From an uncultured Clostridia bacterium (GTDB lineage Bacteria; Bacillota; Clostridia; HGM11514), in the NCBI GenBank assembly GCA_934489915.1, contig CAKSSZ010000005.1, positions 1-27,155 on the forward strand: a stretch of 27,155 nucleotides of DNA, written 5' to 3'. The notes below the pieces were generated by a model. The model did no database searches and was not told the origin of the DNA. It was given only the letters and a program-made list of their open reading frames with translations. A program made the translations under genes and the position numbers. Of the stretch, positions 15,525-24,487 are shown piece by piece; the first letter of the stretch is position 1; the number at the start of each line of letters is the position of its first letter.

Positions 15525-18500
15525 ATGAAACGTTATTTGGCTCTATTGTTGGCATGCCTTCTGATCCTCTCCTGCCTGACTGTGACGGTAGCAGGGGCAG
15601 ATGGAGTTGCAGTATTTGAAGACAATGCAGAAACAACCATTACGGGAGAAGACGGAAAATGGCCTTACAAAAAAATTTCCGGATTTTCCTTAACCGGACA
15701 GAAGGTAATTATGGAGAGTGATTTTTCCATCTCCAATACCTCCGAAACCCCTCAGATTTTTCAGATTCATGCCGGATTTTCCAATGAAACCATTTCTAAT
15801 GCCTTTGTGAGCTTATTTAGCTTTGGTATGCCTGCAGCGGCGACCGGCAGTAAGGAAGAGCTGGGCGTTAATTTTTCGGAGGATACCTGGTACCATGTTC
15901 GCTTGGATTTGAATCTGGTGGCCAGTACCTATCAGGTAACCTTAAGCGACAGTACCGGGAAGGAAATCAAAAAGTCGGAAGAAGCAGAATTCCCTGCAAA
16001 CAGCAAGGGGCTGCTGTACCCGGGTGCTTCTCTGGTTGGATTCCGGATTATGCGAGGCTCCAATAAAGGAGAGCATACGCTGAAAATGAAAAATATGCGT
16101 GTGGCTTACCTTCCGGAGGAAAGCATGCCCTCTATTGTTGATTTGAAAATCAGCGGAAAGCCTTATGTTGGGGAAGAGATCTATGCAAAATATAGCTTTA
16201 ACGCTTATCCCGGTGAGGGAGAAAGTCAGTACCAGTGGTATGTAAGCGACAGCAAGGACGGATCCTATACCGCCATAGACGGAAAAACGTCAAAGGAGCT
16301 TACTCTGACAGAAGATCTTTTAGGAAAATATATTAAGATTGAAGTTACGCCGAAAAACATAAAGGGAGAAACGGGAACGGCTGTAATGTCTGTTCCCATT
16401 GGCGTGGTGGCAAAGCCGGATGAGGACTATATCGGTGTGGTAGTATATTCTCATGAAGATGAAACGGAATATACCGGACAGGCGGGCGCATGGCCTTACC
16501 TGGGAATTGACACCTTCAGCACCCCGATTTTAAGCGATAATGTATTGTTAAATACCGACCTGAAGCTGGGAACCGGCGGAACCGGACATACCGGAGATTT
16601 AGCGTTGATTTCTCTGGGCTTTACCGATGATAACGGAGCGCGCGGATTCTCTCATACCATTAAAGTAACCATTCAGCAGGTGAAGGCGGATAACGGAAAT
16701 TCCTTCTCGGAATTTACCGAAGGAGAATGGTATCGCATTTCCATTAAAATGGACATTGCAGCGCAAACCTATCAGGCAAGCGTATATGACGCCGGCGGCA
16801 CATTAAAGGGAACCAGTCCGGAACGGGCTTTGGTGATTCCGAAAGGAGTGGATAAAAACAGTCTTGCTTTTATGGGCGCCCGTATTATGCGTGCGACCGA
16901 TAAGGCAGCTCACAGCATTGCGGTGAAAAACGTTACCGTTTCTTACATCCCGCTGCCTACCGCTCCGGAAGCAAAGGATGTTTCCATTGCAGGAAATGCA
17001 GTCATCGGACAGAAAATTACAGGACAGTATACCTTCCTGGATGTGAATAACGATAAAGAAGAAGGAAGCTCCTACCGCTGGCTGAGAAGCAGTACAGAGG
17101 ACGGAGAATATCAGCCTGTTGCCGGAGCCACCGGTCGGGAATATGAAATAACAGAAGCAGACCAGGATCAATTTATTAAATTTGAAGTAACGCCGAAAAC
17201 CAATGTGGTGCCCAAAGAAGGTGCGGCAGTTGTCAGCGAAGCCATTGCCGGTCCCACAGCCCCTGCAGCGTCTGCAGTTGCAATCAAGGGGAAAGCGGTT
17301 GAAGGGGAAGAATTAACCGCTGTTTACCGTTATAGCGATAAAAACAACGACCCGGAGGGTGAGACGGTGATTTCCTGGCTGCGCAGCGTCAATGGCGGCG
17401 AATATCAGGAAGTCGGAACAGGGGAAACCTATACCTTGACTGCTCAGGATATTGGAACAAAGCTGAAAATTCGTGTTACGCCGGTGAGCATTCACCAGCC
17501 CTCTCAGGGTGCGGCGGTAGAATCTTCTGAAATGACAGGTCCGTGCCGCCCGATTGCTAAGGATGTTGCAATCGAAGGCGTTGCGGCGGTAGATCAGCTG
17601 CTGACGGCAAGCTATACCTTTGAAGATCCCAACGGATTTGATCAAGCCGGAGAAAGCTATCAATGGTATATCAGTTCTCAGGCAGACGGAACCTATACGC
17701 CGATTGATCGGCAAACGGAGAAAACCTACCGGATTGCTGCCGGAGATATGGGAAAATATATTAAGGTTGGCGTGACTCCGAAAAAAACAGAACAACCGAC
17801 GGAGGGAGAAGAATCCCTTTCCGCTCCTATCGGACCCATCGGGGAAAAGGTTGCGGCAGCGGCGCCGGAGGCCAGAAATGTGGTTATTGAAGGAATGCCC
17901 TATGCCGGACAGACCTTGACCGGGAAATATACCTATTATGATATTAATGAAGACCCTGAAGAGGGAACCACCGTTCGTTGGCTGCAAAGCAGCACAGAGG
18001 ACGGAACCTACTCCCCCATTGAAGGAGCACAAAGCGATCAGCTGGTTGTAACGGCACAGCTTTTAGGAAAATATATTAAGTTTGAAGTAACGCCCCGGAG
18101 CAATGTTGAACCGAAGGAGGGCGCAGCTGTATCCAGCAGTCCGATGAAAATTCAGGCGGCCAATACTTTTTATGTAGCGCCTGACGGATCTGATGAAAAC
18201 GACGGAAGCAAGAACGCCCCCTTCTTAACCATTGAGCGGGCGCGGGATGCAATTCGTGATTTGAAAAAAGCATCCGGCTTGCCGGAGGGCGGCATTACCG
18301 TATATTTGCGCGAGGGTCAATATCGGCTTTCCAAGACTGTAACCTTTACAGAGGAGGATTCCGGAACAGCAGAAGCGCCGATTCGTTACCGTGCATACCG
18401 GGATGAAAAGGTTGTGTTAAACGGCGGAGTTTCCTTAAACGGAACTGATTTTGCGGCGGTTTCTTCCGATATTGCTGCAAGACTGCCTTCAGCAGATGCC

Positions 18501-21500
18501 AAGAGAAATGTAATGCAGTATGATTTAAAGACGGCAGGGATCACCGATTACGGTAAAATTTATCCCCAGGGGGCAGTTCCTACCAACCTTTATGAAGACG
18601 CAGTTGGACCGGGGGCTCCGGAGCTGTTTGTAAACGGTTCCAGAATGACCTTGGCAAGATATCCGAACGAAGGGTATACAACGATTAAAAAGATTATTGA
18701 TCAGGGCGATTATACCCGGATGTGGGAAGATGATAAAAAATCCGACCCGGACTATGTGCCGGAGGATCAAAGACATTATCCCCCTCACGGCGGCATATTT
18801 GAATATTCCGACAATCGGGTAGAAAAATGGGCAAGCTATGACGATGTATGGCTGCGCGGCTATTTTGGTCAGGACTGGGCAAGCGCTCAGGTTGCACTGA
18901 AGTCGGTTGATAAATCAGCCAAAACCATTTCCACCGTTCACGCCAGCACCTATGCGTATAAGCAAGGCAAACGGTACTATTATATGAATGTACTGGATGA
19001 GCTGGATGTGCCGGGCGAATGGTATCTGGATCGCTCCACCGGAATGCTGTATCTCTACCCCAACGTTGAGAATTTTGACAAGGCAGAGGTGACCTTATCC
19101 CTGTTGGAGGATGATCTGATTCACGGAGAAGAGGTTTCTTACCTGACCTTTAAGGGATTGACTGTGGAAGCAGGCAGAGCCAACGGGATTACGCTGCAGG
19201 GAGATCATAATACGGTTGACAGTTGTACCGTTACCCAGCTGGCAGGCGGCGGAATTTCCGCTACCGGAAATGAAAATAAAATTATTGGCTGTGAGGTTAG
19301 CCATATGGGCGCCTTTGGCGTCAGCGTCACAGGCGGAGACAGAAATACGCTGACCTCTGCCAATAACCTGATTGAGAATTGCTTGATTCATGATTGGGGC
19401 ATTTTGCAAAGAACGTATCAGTGCGGGATTCATATAAACGGCGTCGGAAACAAGGCAACGCATAACGAATTGTATGAAGCGCCCCATATTGCTATTTTAT
19501 ACGGCGGGAACGAAAACGAAATTTCCTATAATATTATCCACGACGTATGCCAGGAAACAACAGACGCAGCGGCAATTTATTCCGGCCGTGACTGGACAGA
19601 GCAGGGCAATAAAATTAATTACAACTATCTGTATCATTTAACCCACGACGTGGCGGCAAGCTTTGGTCCCTTCGGTATTTATTTTGACGATGCCTTAAGC
19701 GGTCAGACTGCCATTGGAAATGTACTGGTAGATGTAAAGGACAGAGGCTTCCACATTGGCGGCGGTCGGGATCACACAGTAGAAAACAATCTGTTTATCA
19801 ACGTGAAATATCCGATCAGCTATGACGATCGCGGCAGAAGCCTGCCCAGTTATTTCGTAGCAAGCATGGATCCTGAAACCGGGAAACTGTGGCAGAGATT
19901 AAGAAGCGTTCCGTATACCTCTGATATTTGGAAACAGAAATATCCGACCTTGGCTAAGGTGCTGACCGATCCCAACAGTGATAAGGATAGCATCGACTGG
20001 CCGGGGAACCCGTCTTACAGCGTGGTACAAAATAACGTTTCTGTAGACTGTGCGTCGCCGGCAGGATTGATCAGCAATTCGGTTCGTACTTACAGCACGG
20101 TTCAGAATAATATCAGCTATAAGGGAGATCCCGGTTTTGTCGATCGGGCAAACGGTGACTATACCTTGTTGTCTGACTCTAAGATATTTACCGATCTGCC
20201 TGACTTTAAGCCGATTCCCTTCCGTGAAATCGGTCGGTACGGATATGTCAGCAGTGCGCCAAGCGTATTTGAAGCAGTGATTCAGGGACAGGGCTATGTA
20301 GAAAATACCGTTTCTGCTTCTTACCGGTTCTTTGATCCGGAGGGAGACGAAGAAGGAAATTCTACCGTCCGTTGGTACAGCAGCGCTTCTGAGGATGGTG
20401 CTTATAGTCCGATTAGCGGCGCAGAAGGAAAAGCTTTATTGATTACGGCTGATTTAGTCGGAAAATATTTAAAATATGAAGTCATCCCCTGTGATGAAAC
20501 AGGCGTACAGGGAGAAGCGGTTTGGAGTAAGGCAATCTTTGTTACGGTTGATGAAAGCTCCTTCCGTCAGATGATCGAATATGCGGAGGAAGCGTTAAAG
20601 AATGCGGTGGAAGGCAGCGATTTAGGTCAATACCCCGCCGGCAGCAAAGCCGAATTGGAAGCTGCCATTGAAAAGGCGAAGAAGTTTTATGAGGGGGAAG
20701 GCGGAGATCTGGAGCAGGCAACAGAGGAATTCTCCAAAGCCTACGATCAGTTCCGTGAAAAACAAATTACCTCGGTTTCCGCAGCGGATGAAGCTGTGAT
20801 TCAGGTTCCTTCCGGTTTGAGCCGGGGAGAGGTCACCCTGAACGGTACTAAATTAACCCTTGGTACAAACGGACAGGAGCTGCCTGAATTCCGGATTATG
20901 CTGAAGGGCGGTCAGATTTTACTGGCGTCCGGTTGCAAAATTACACCGGATGATTTGAAAATTGAAGGAATTTTAGACGCTGAGGTAGATTACGAGGCGT
21001 GCAAAAAGCTGGTGCTTGGTACCGATCAGACGAAGTTCAGCAAGCCGGCATCTGTGACGGTAGACGGCACTGCCGGAAACTGGCTGTGCCGGATGGAAAA
21101 CGGTCAGCCGGTGAAGCTCCTTGCGCTTACAGACGACACGTTTGAGGTCAGCGAGGGCGGTGAATATGTCATCGGTAAATTCGGTCCCCGTTCGGACAAC
21201 GCCGATTTGAAGAGCATTTCGGTCAACGGCAAGGCTGTGCCGAATGTTTCGGCGGACAAAACCTCATATGCATATTTTATCCCTCAAGGAACAACGAAGA
21301 TTGATGTTACCGCAGAGGCGGCACAGGAAGGTGCAACGATTGCTGTCGGTAAGGTGGGAGCGCTCCCCTGCACGGTGGAAATTACCGTTACCGCAGAGGA
21401 TCACAAAAATACAAAGACATATCAACTGAAGCTGGCTTATATTCAGGGCGATACCCCGACTCCCACGCCTACCCCGGAGAACCCCGGCGGCGGAACCGTG

Positions 21501-22091
21501 GTGAACCCGCCCAGCAGCGGCGGAACAACCGGCAACGGGAACATTAACGTAGCGCCTTTGAACCAGTTCCGGGATATTACCGGTCACTGGGCAGAAAAGG
21601 ACATTCAGGAAATGGCGAAGAAGGGCATTGTGTCCGGCGTGACCGACACTACCTTTGAGCCGGACCGTTCCATCACCAGAGCAGAATTTGCCACCCTGGT
21701 GGTGAAGGCGCTGAATTTGAAGAGTGACATTTCCGCAGGCTTTACCGACGTGCCGGAGGGCGCATGGTATGCGTCTTACGTCAATGCGGCAGCCAATGCA
21801 GGCTTGATTTCCGGCTATGCCGGGGAATTCCGTCCGGAGGATGCCATCACCCGTGAGGAAATGGCAGTGGTGATTGTAAAGACCCACCAGTTCCGCGGCG
21901 GCAAGCTGGAAAGCGGCAAGATTTCTAACTTTACCGATAAAGACCAGATTGCTGACTGGGCGGTCAATTACGCAGACCAGGCGGTAAGCACAGGCTTTAT
22001 CTCCGGGATCACGGCAACGACCTTCGGACCGAAGGAAAACGCCACCAGAGCACAGGTAACCGCCGTGCTCAACCGGATGTTAAATCAATAG
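15525..22091 (+). CDS. Giant S-layer-anchored multidomain protein with GH141-like beta-helix
   Basis: 2188 residues: signal peptide (1-24); lectin-like module A (about 30-200); Ig-like repeat 1 (202-296); lectin-like module B (302-478); four Ig-like repeats (479-577, 578-672, 673-779, 780-879); right-handed parallel beta-helix domain (about 880-1573); Ig-like repeat 6 (1578-1675); FIVAR-like helical domain (1676-1750); a segment of unknown fold (1750-1888); a cadherin-like sandwich (about 1890-1976); a Thr/Pro and Gly-rich linker (PTPTPTP); and three SLH domains (about 2013-2188) that would bind secondary cell-wall polymer. The beta-helix begins FYVAPDGSDENDGSKNAPF and has N-rich coils like those of GH141 family fucosidase/xylanase-type proteins. 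Catalytic residues and substrate cannot be assigned by eye. AAAGGAG precedes the ATG, and a terminator follows. Confidence 0.9.
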   Translation: MKRYLALLLACLLILSCLTVTVAGADGVAVFEDNAETTITGEDGKWPYKKISGFSLTGQKVIMESDFSISNTSETPQIFQIHAGFSNETISNAFVSLFSFGMPAAATGSKEELGVNFSEDTWYHVRLDLNLVASTYQVTLSDSTGKEIKKSEEAEFPANSKGLLYPGASLVGFRIMRGSNKGEHTLKMKNMRVAYLPEESMPSIVDLKISGKPYVGEEIYAKYSFNAYPGEGESQYQWYVSDSKDGSYTAIDGKTSKELTLTEDLLGKYIKIEVTPKNIKGETGTAVMSVPIGVVAKPDEDYIGVVVYSHEDETEYTGQAGAWPYLGIDTFSTPILSDNVLLNTDLKLGTGGTGHTGDLALISLGFTDDNGARGFSHTIKVTIQQVKADNGNSFSEFTEGEWYRISIKMDIAAQTYQASVYDAGGTLKGTSPERALVIPKGVDKNSLAFMGARIMRATDKAAHSIAVKNVTVSYIPLPTAPEAKDVSIAGNAVIGQKITGQYTFLDVNNDKEEGSSYRWLRSSTEDGEYQPVAGATGREYEITEADQDQFIKFEVTPKTNVVPKEGAAVVSEAIAGPTAPAASAVAIKGKAVEGEELTAVYRYSDKNNDPEGETVISWLRSVNGGEYQEVGTGETYTLTAQDIGTKLKIRVTPVSIHQPSQGAAVESSEMTGPCRPIAKDVAIEGVAAVDQLLTASYTFEDPNGFDQAGESYQWYISSQADGTYTPIDRQTEKTYRIAAGDMGKYIKVGVTPKKTEQPTEGEESLSAPIGPIGEKVAAAAPEARNVVIEGMPYAGQTLTGKYTYYDINEDPEEGTTVRWLQSSTEDGTYSPIEGAQSDQLVVTAQLLGKYIKFEVTPRSNVEPKEGAAVSSSPMKIQAANTFYVAPDGSDENDGSKNAPFLTIERARDAIRDLKKASGLPEGGITVYLREGQYRLSKTVTFTEEDSGTAEAPIRYRAYRDEKVVLNGGVSLNGTDFAAVSSDIAARLPSADAKRNVMQYDLKTAGITDYGKIYPQGAVPTNLYEDAVGPGAPELFVNGSRMTLARYPNEGYTTIKKIIDQGDYTRMWEDDKKSDPDYVPEDQRHYPPHGGIFEYSDNRVEKWASYDDVWLRGYFGQDWASAQVALKSVDKSAKTISTVHASTYAYKQGKRYYYMNVLDELDVPGEWYLDRSTGMLYLYPNVENFDKAEVTLSLLEDDLIHGEEVSYLTFKGLTVEAGRANGITLQGDHNTVDSCTVTQLAGGGISATGNENKIIGCEVSHMGAFGVSVTGGDRNTLTSANNLIENCLIHDWGILQRTYQCGIHINGVGNKATHNELYEAPHIAILYGGNENEISYNIIHDVCQETTDAAAIYSGRDWTEQGNKINYNYLYHLTHDVAASFGPFGIYFDDALSGQTAIGNVLVDVKDRGFHIGGGRDHTVENNLFINVKYPISYDDRGRSLPSYFVASMDPETGKLWQRLRSVPYTSDIWKQKYPTLAKVLTDPNSDKDSIDWPGNPSYSVVQNNVSVDCASPAGLISNSVRTYSTVQNNISYKGDPGFVDRANGDYTLLSDSKIFTDLPDFKPIPFREIGRYGYVSSAPSVFEAVIQGQGYVENTVSASYRFFDPEGDEEGNSTVRWYSSASEDGAYSPISGAEGKALLITADLVGKYLKYEVIPCDETGVQGEAVWSKAIFVTVDESSFRQMIEYAEEALKNAVEGSDLGQYPAGSKAELEAAIEKAKKFYEGEGGDLEQATEEFSKAYDQFREKQITSVSAADEAVIQVPSGLSRGEVTLNGTKLTLGTNGQELPEFRIMLKGGQILLASGCKITPDDLKIEGILDAEVDYEACKKLVLGTDQTKFSKPASVTVDGTAGNWLCRMENGQPVKLLALTDDTFEVSEGGEYVIGKFGPRSDNADLKSISVNGKAVPNVSADKTSYAYFIPQGTTKIDVTAEAAQEGATIAVGKVGALPCTVEITVTAEDHKNTKTYQLKLAYIQGDTPTPTPTPENPGGGTVVNPPSSGGTTGNGNINVAPLNQFRDITGHWAEKDIQEMAKKGIVSGVTDTTFEPDRSITRAEFATLVVKALNLKSDISAGFTDVPEGAWYASYVNAAANAGLISGYAGEFRPEDAITREEMAVVIVKTHQFRGGKLESGKISNFTDKDQIADWAVNYADQAVSTGFISGITATTFGPKENATRAQVTAVLNRMLNQ

Positions 22092-22108
22092 TTCCATCTC
22101 CTTTTTAT

Positions 22109-22148
22109 AAAAATCCCGCCCCGGGCATTGGCCCGGAGCGGGATTTTT
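22109..22148. terminator. Bidirectional terminator between SLH gene and FAD gene
   Basis: AAAAATCCCGC-C-CCGGGC pairs with GCCCGG-A-GCGGGATTTTT around the loop ATTG, with one internal mismatch. It is GC-rich with A/T flanks and serves both converging genes. Confidence 0.92.
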
Positions 22149-22190
22149 AGCGTAATTATAAATTAATTTTGGCAGTCAGCGGTTCGTTTT

Positions 22191-23456
22191 TTAAGAAAGA
22201 AGGCCGGTAAATCCGCCGTTTTCGGTAATGCAGCGTTGAATTGCTGTTACGTCCGCTTGATCGGGTGTAGTATTTTGTTTTTTGGCAACGGCGGCTCCAA
22301 TGCCGGCTGCTTCTCCCAAGCAGCATACAATGGGCATAATCCGAATGGACGCCTGTGCTTCATGAGTGGCAGAAATACACCGCCCCGTTACTAACAGATT
22401 GGAACAACCGACGGGCAGAAGGCAGCGGTAAGGAATGGTGTACCAGGTGCCGTCTGCAAAATAATAATGACTGGTGCCGGAGCCTTCCGGATTATGAATA
22501 TCAATGTCATAATTACCGGCAGCAATGGCGTCAGGAAATTTCACGCAGTTCTTTAAATCCTCTTCAGTCAGCTGATAACGGCCGGCAATCATCCGGCTTT
22601 CCCGCACACCGATTTCAGCGGCGGTGGAGCAAATTTCGCTGTGAGCAAATGCGCTGAAATTTTCCTTGAGGAAAGAAAATACCTCAAATACCTGCTCCCG
22701 TGCCTCAATCTCCGCTTCGGTCTTATCGAAGGGATCGGTGGGATTCTTTTTTACAATCCGTGTGGTGTTAAAATGCAGCACACCGGGGATTAATGTATGA
22801 AATCTCAATACGTCCTCCCGAGGATTTTTAATTTTTCCTTCCTGCTGCCATTTCTGGTAGAGCGGGTTAATCTCAGGTGCCTGTTTTTCAAACAAATCCA
22901 TATCAATATTGGCTACCCGGAAGCACAGGGTCATAGGCTGACACAAGTGATCCGGGAGCCGCCCCAACTGGGCTTCGCAGCCGGCCAGAACTGAGAGCGC
23001 CCCATCTCCCGTAGCGTCAATAAAGGAATCGGCCGACAGTGAAAATGAGCCGGATACACCGGACAGAGAAAGAGATTGGATGCTTCCGTTTTCTTGCTTG
23101 ACGCCGGTTAAATAAACGCCAAACAGCAAAGTCACCCCTGCGTCCTTCGCCATCCGATTCAGTACCAGCTTTAGTATTTCATCGTGAAAGGTGCGGTCAT
23201 TCTGACAACCGCCCAATACTTCCATCTCATGCTTAATTTCGGCAAAGATGCCGCGGCATAAGAAAAAACGCTCCTGATTCAACGTGGTGTGGTGCCTCAT
23301 AAAGGGCATCACCAGATTGCAGTTGGCAGCACCGCCCAAGGCATTCCCCTTGTCAAATAACAAAACCTGCAAGCCCTGCCGTGCAGCGGCAATAGCAGCG
23401 GCAGTGCCTGCAAAACCGCCGCCGGCAACAATTAAGTCATAATGCTGTTGTTTCAT
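22191..23456 (-). CDS. FAD-dependent oxidoreductase (FAD_oxidored, PF12831 type)
   Basis: 421 residues from the ATG at 23456, chosen for GGAG 7 bases upstream; the frame opens at 23492. The N-terminal Rossmann motif is VAGGGFAGTAAAIAAARQG, followed by an acidic D in LLFDKGNALGGA. The second FAD motif is SFIDATGDGALSVLAG, and the C-terminus has LLVTGRCISATHEAQ and GEAAGIGAAVA. Members of this family of unknown substrate are common in clostridial and Bacteroidetes carbohydrate loci, often with AraC regulators and ABC transporters. It is cytoplasmic (no signal peptide). It is divergent from a PocR-AraC regulator, which probably controls it (inference). Confidence 0.9.
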   Translation of the reverse strand: MKQQHYDLIVAGGGFAGTAAAIAAARQGLQVLLFDKGNALGGAANCNLVMPFMRHHTTLNQERFFLCRGIFAEIKHEMEVLGGCQNDRTFHDEILKLVLNRMAKDAGVTLLFGVYLTGVKQENGSIQSLSLSGVSGSFSLSADSFIDATGDGALSVLAGCEAQLGRLPDHLCQPMTLCFRVANIDMDLFEKQAPEINPLYQKWQQEGKIKNPREDVLRFHTLIPGVLHFNTTRIVKKNPTDPFDKTEAEIEAREQVFEVFSFLKENFSAFAHSEICSTAAEIGVRESRMIAGRYQLTEEDLKNCVKFPDAIAAGNYDIDIHNPEGSGTSHYYFADGTWYTIPYRCLLPVGCSNLLVTGRCISATHEAQASIRIMPIVCCLGEAAGIGAAVAKKQNTTPDQADVTAIQRCITENGGFTGLLS

Positions 23457-23533
23457 AAAAAGGCTCCATTCCAACAGAAAACCTGTATTCATATTTTCTG
23501 TTTTTCTTTTATTGTATCAGAGAAAGAAGAAAA

Positions 23534-23551
23534 TATCTTATCAAAAAGATA
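23534..23551. promoter_or_regulatory. Inverted repeat in the divergent FAD/PocR-AraC control region
   Basis: TATCTT and AAGATA are separated by ATCAAA. The element sits 8 bases upstream of the -35 of the regulator promoter and upstream of the FAD gene, where a TACAAT on the minus strand (about 23516-23511) could be its -10. It is a candidate operator; the sequence is AT-rich, so chance is possible. Confidence 0.35.
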
Positions 23552-23559
23552 CTTTATTC

Positions 23560-23588
23560 TTGAAATTATGATAGAACAGTGATAAAAT
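23560..23588 (+). promoter_or_regulatory. Promoter of the PocR-AraC regulator gene
   Basis: TTGAAA (23560-23565), a 17-base spacer and TAAAAT (23583-23588). The -10 lies only about 5 bases before the Shine-Dalgarno AAGGAGG, giving a very short leader. Confidence 0.65.
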
Positions 23589-23607
23589 AGATAAGGAGGT
23601 GACGGGA

Positions 23608-24453
23608 ATGGAATATCAATGTCTTACAACGCTTTTGGATCAGCTGGAACAAGGCGGCAAGGTGCATATTTGTGTCCTGGATGTATCCGGCTTGCTTTCC
23701 GGCGAGCTGCTGGGATTAACGCCAAACCGCAGGATTCATTCCGGTCGATTTTGTTCGGCGGCAAAATCTACAGATCGCGGGCTGGAGCTGTGCTTATCCT
23801 GCAAAAGGCTGACCAACCGAAAAGCGCTGCAGGAAAAGCACCCTTTTTGGGGAAGGTGCCCTTACGGCTTAAGCGAGGTGGTTTGGCCGGTTTGCGATCA
23901 GGGCGATGTAAAGGCCATTTTATTTGTAGGGAATCTGGTGCAAAATCGGGAGGAGACCCTTCGTTGTATTCATAAGGCCTGCCGCCTGACCGGCGTGGAT
24001 GAGGCCATGCTCGTGCGGGAATTACAAGAAACCCAGAAAATCGAATCCATAGCTCCCTATCAACAAATTGCGCAGACGGCTGCCAGCTACCTGACCCTGC
24101 TGGGAGAGCGTTTTCCTCCTCGGAAAACAGGACGCCACTGGGCGGTGGAAGCGCTGGAAGCGGATTTGTCCTGCCATTACAGCCAGCATATTACGCTGCG
24201 CCAGGCTGCCAAAAGCTATTTTATGAATGAAAAATATTTGGGCAGATTGTTTTTTCGGCAAACGGGGGTTTCCTTTCATCAATATTTAAACCGGCTGCGG
24301 CTGGAGCAATGTGCCCGTATGCTGCAATATACTGACCGGAGCGTACTGGAAATTGCGCTTGATTGCGGATTTGGGAATGTTACCTATTGTAACCGGCTTT
24401 TTTTGCGCACCTATGGGTGCACGCCCACGGAATATCGCAAACGGAACGCATGA
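23608..24453 (+). CDS. AraC family regulator with N-terminal PocR sensory domain
   Basis: 281 residues from the ATG at 23608 (AAGGAGG 8 bases upstream; a GTG at 23599 lies inside that Shine-Dalgarno). The N-terminal 150 residues resemble PocR (PF10114), with the cysteine pattern C-x12-C-x2-C-x18-C in FCSAAKS, LELCLSCKR and GRCPYGL, then EVVWPV and ILFVGNLV. The C-terminal AraC domain has two HTH units: TLRQAAKSYFMNEKYLGRLF and SVLEIALDCGFGNVTYCNRLF, ending GCTPTEYRKRN. PocR domains sense small molecules, perhaps propanediol-like compounds or hydrocarbon derivatives, in other systems. It is divergent from the FAD oxidoreductase and 34 bases upstream of a flippase-like gene. Confidence 0.92.
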   Translation: MEYQCLTTLLDQLEQGGKVHICVLDVSGLLSGELLGLTPNRRIHSGRFCSAAKSTDRGLELCLSCKRLTNRKALQEKHPFWGRCPYGLSEVVWPVCDQGDVKAILFVGNLVQNREETLRCIHKACRLTGVDEAMLVRELQETQKIESIAPYQQIAQTAASYLTLLGERFPPRKTGRHWAVEALEADLSCHYSQHITLRQAAKSYFMNEKYLGRLFFRQTGVSFHQYLNRLRLEQCARMLQYTDRSVLEIALDCGFGNVTYCNRLFLRTYGCTPTEYRKRNA

Positions 24454-24487
24454 ATTCTGTTTCCCGGACATATAGTGGCTATGGGTG

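Noticed and set aside
17313..18032. 239-codon minus-strand open frame
   Set aside because: It lies inside the Ig-like repeats of the giant protein and its regularity mirrors those repeats; no ribosome site or recognisable domain.
16128..18160. Possible CRISPR or satellite repeat
   Set aside because: The repeats are about 300 bases long, diverged and in frame, encoding Ig-like domains, not short identical repeats with spacers.
21264..21887. 207-codon minus-strand open frame opposite the SLH region
   Set aside because: Shadow of a GC-richer coding region; the plus frame carries clear SLH domains.
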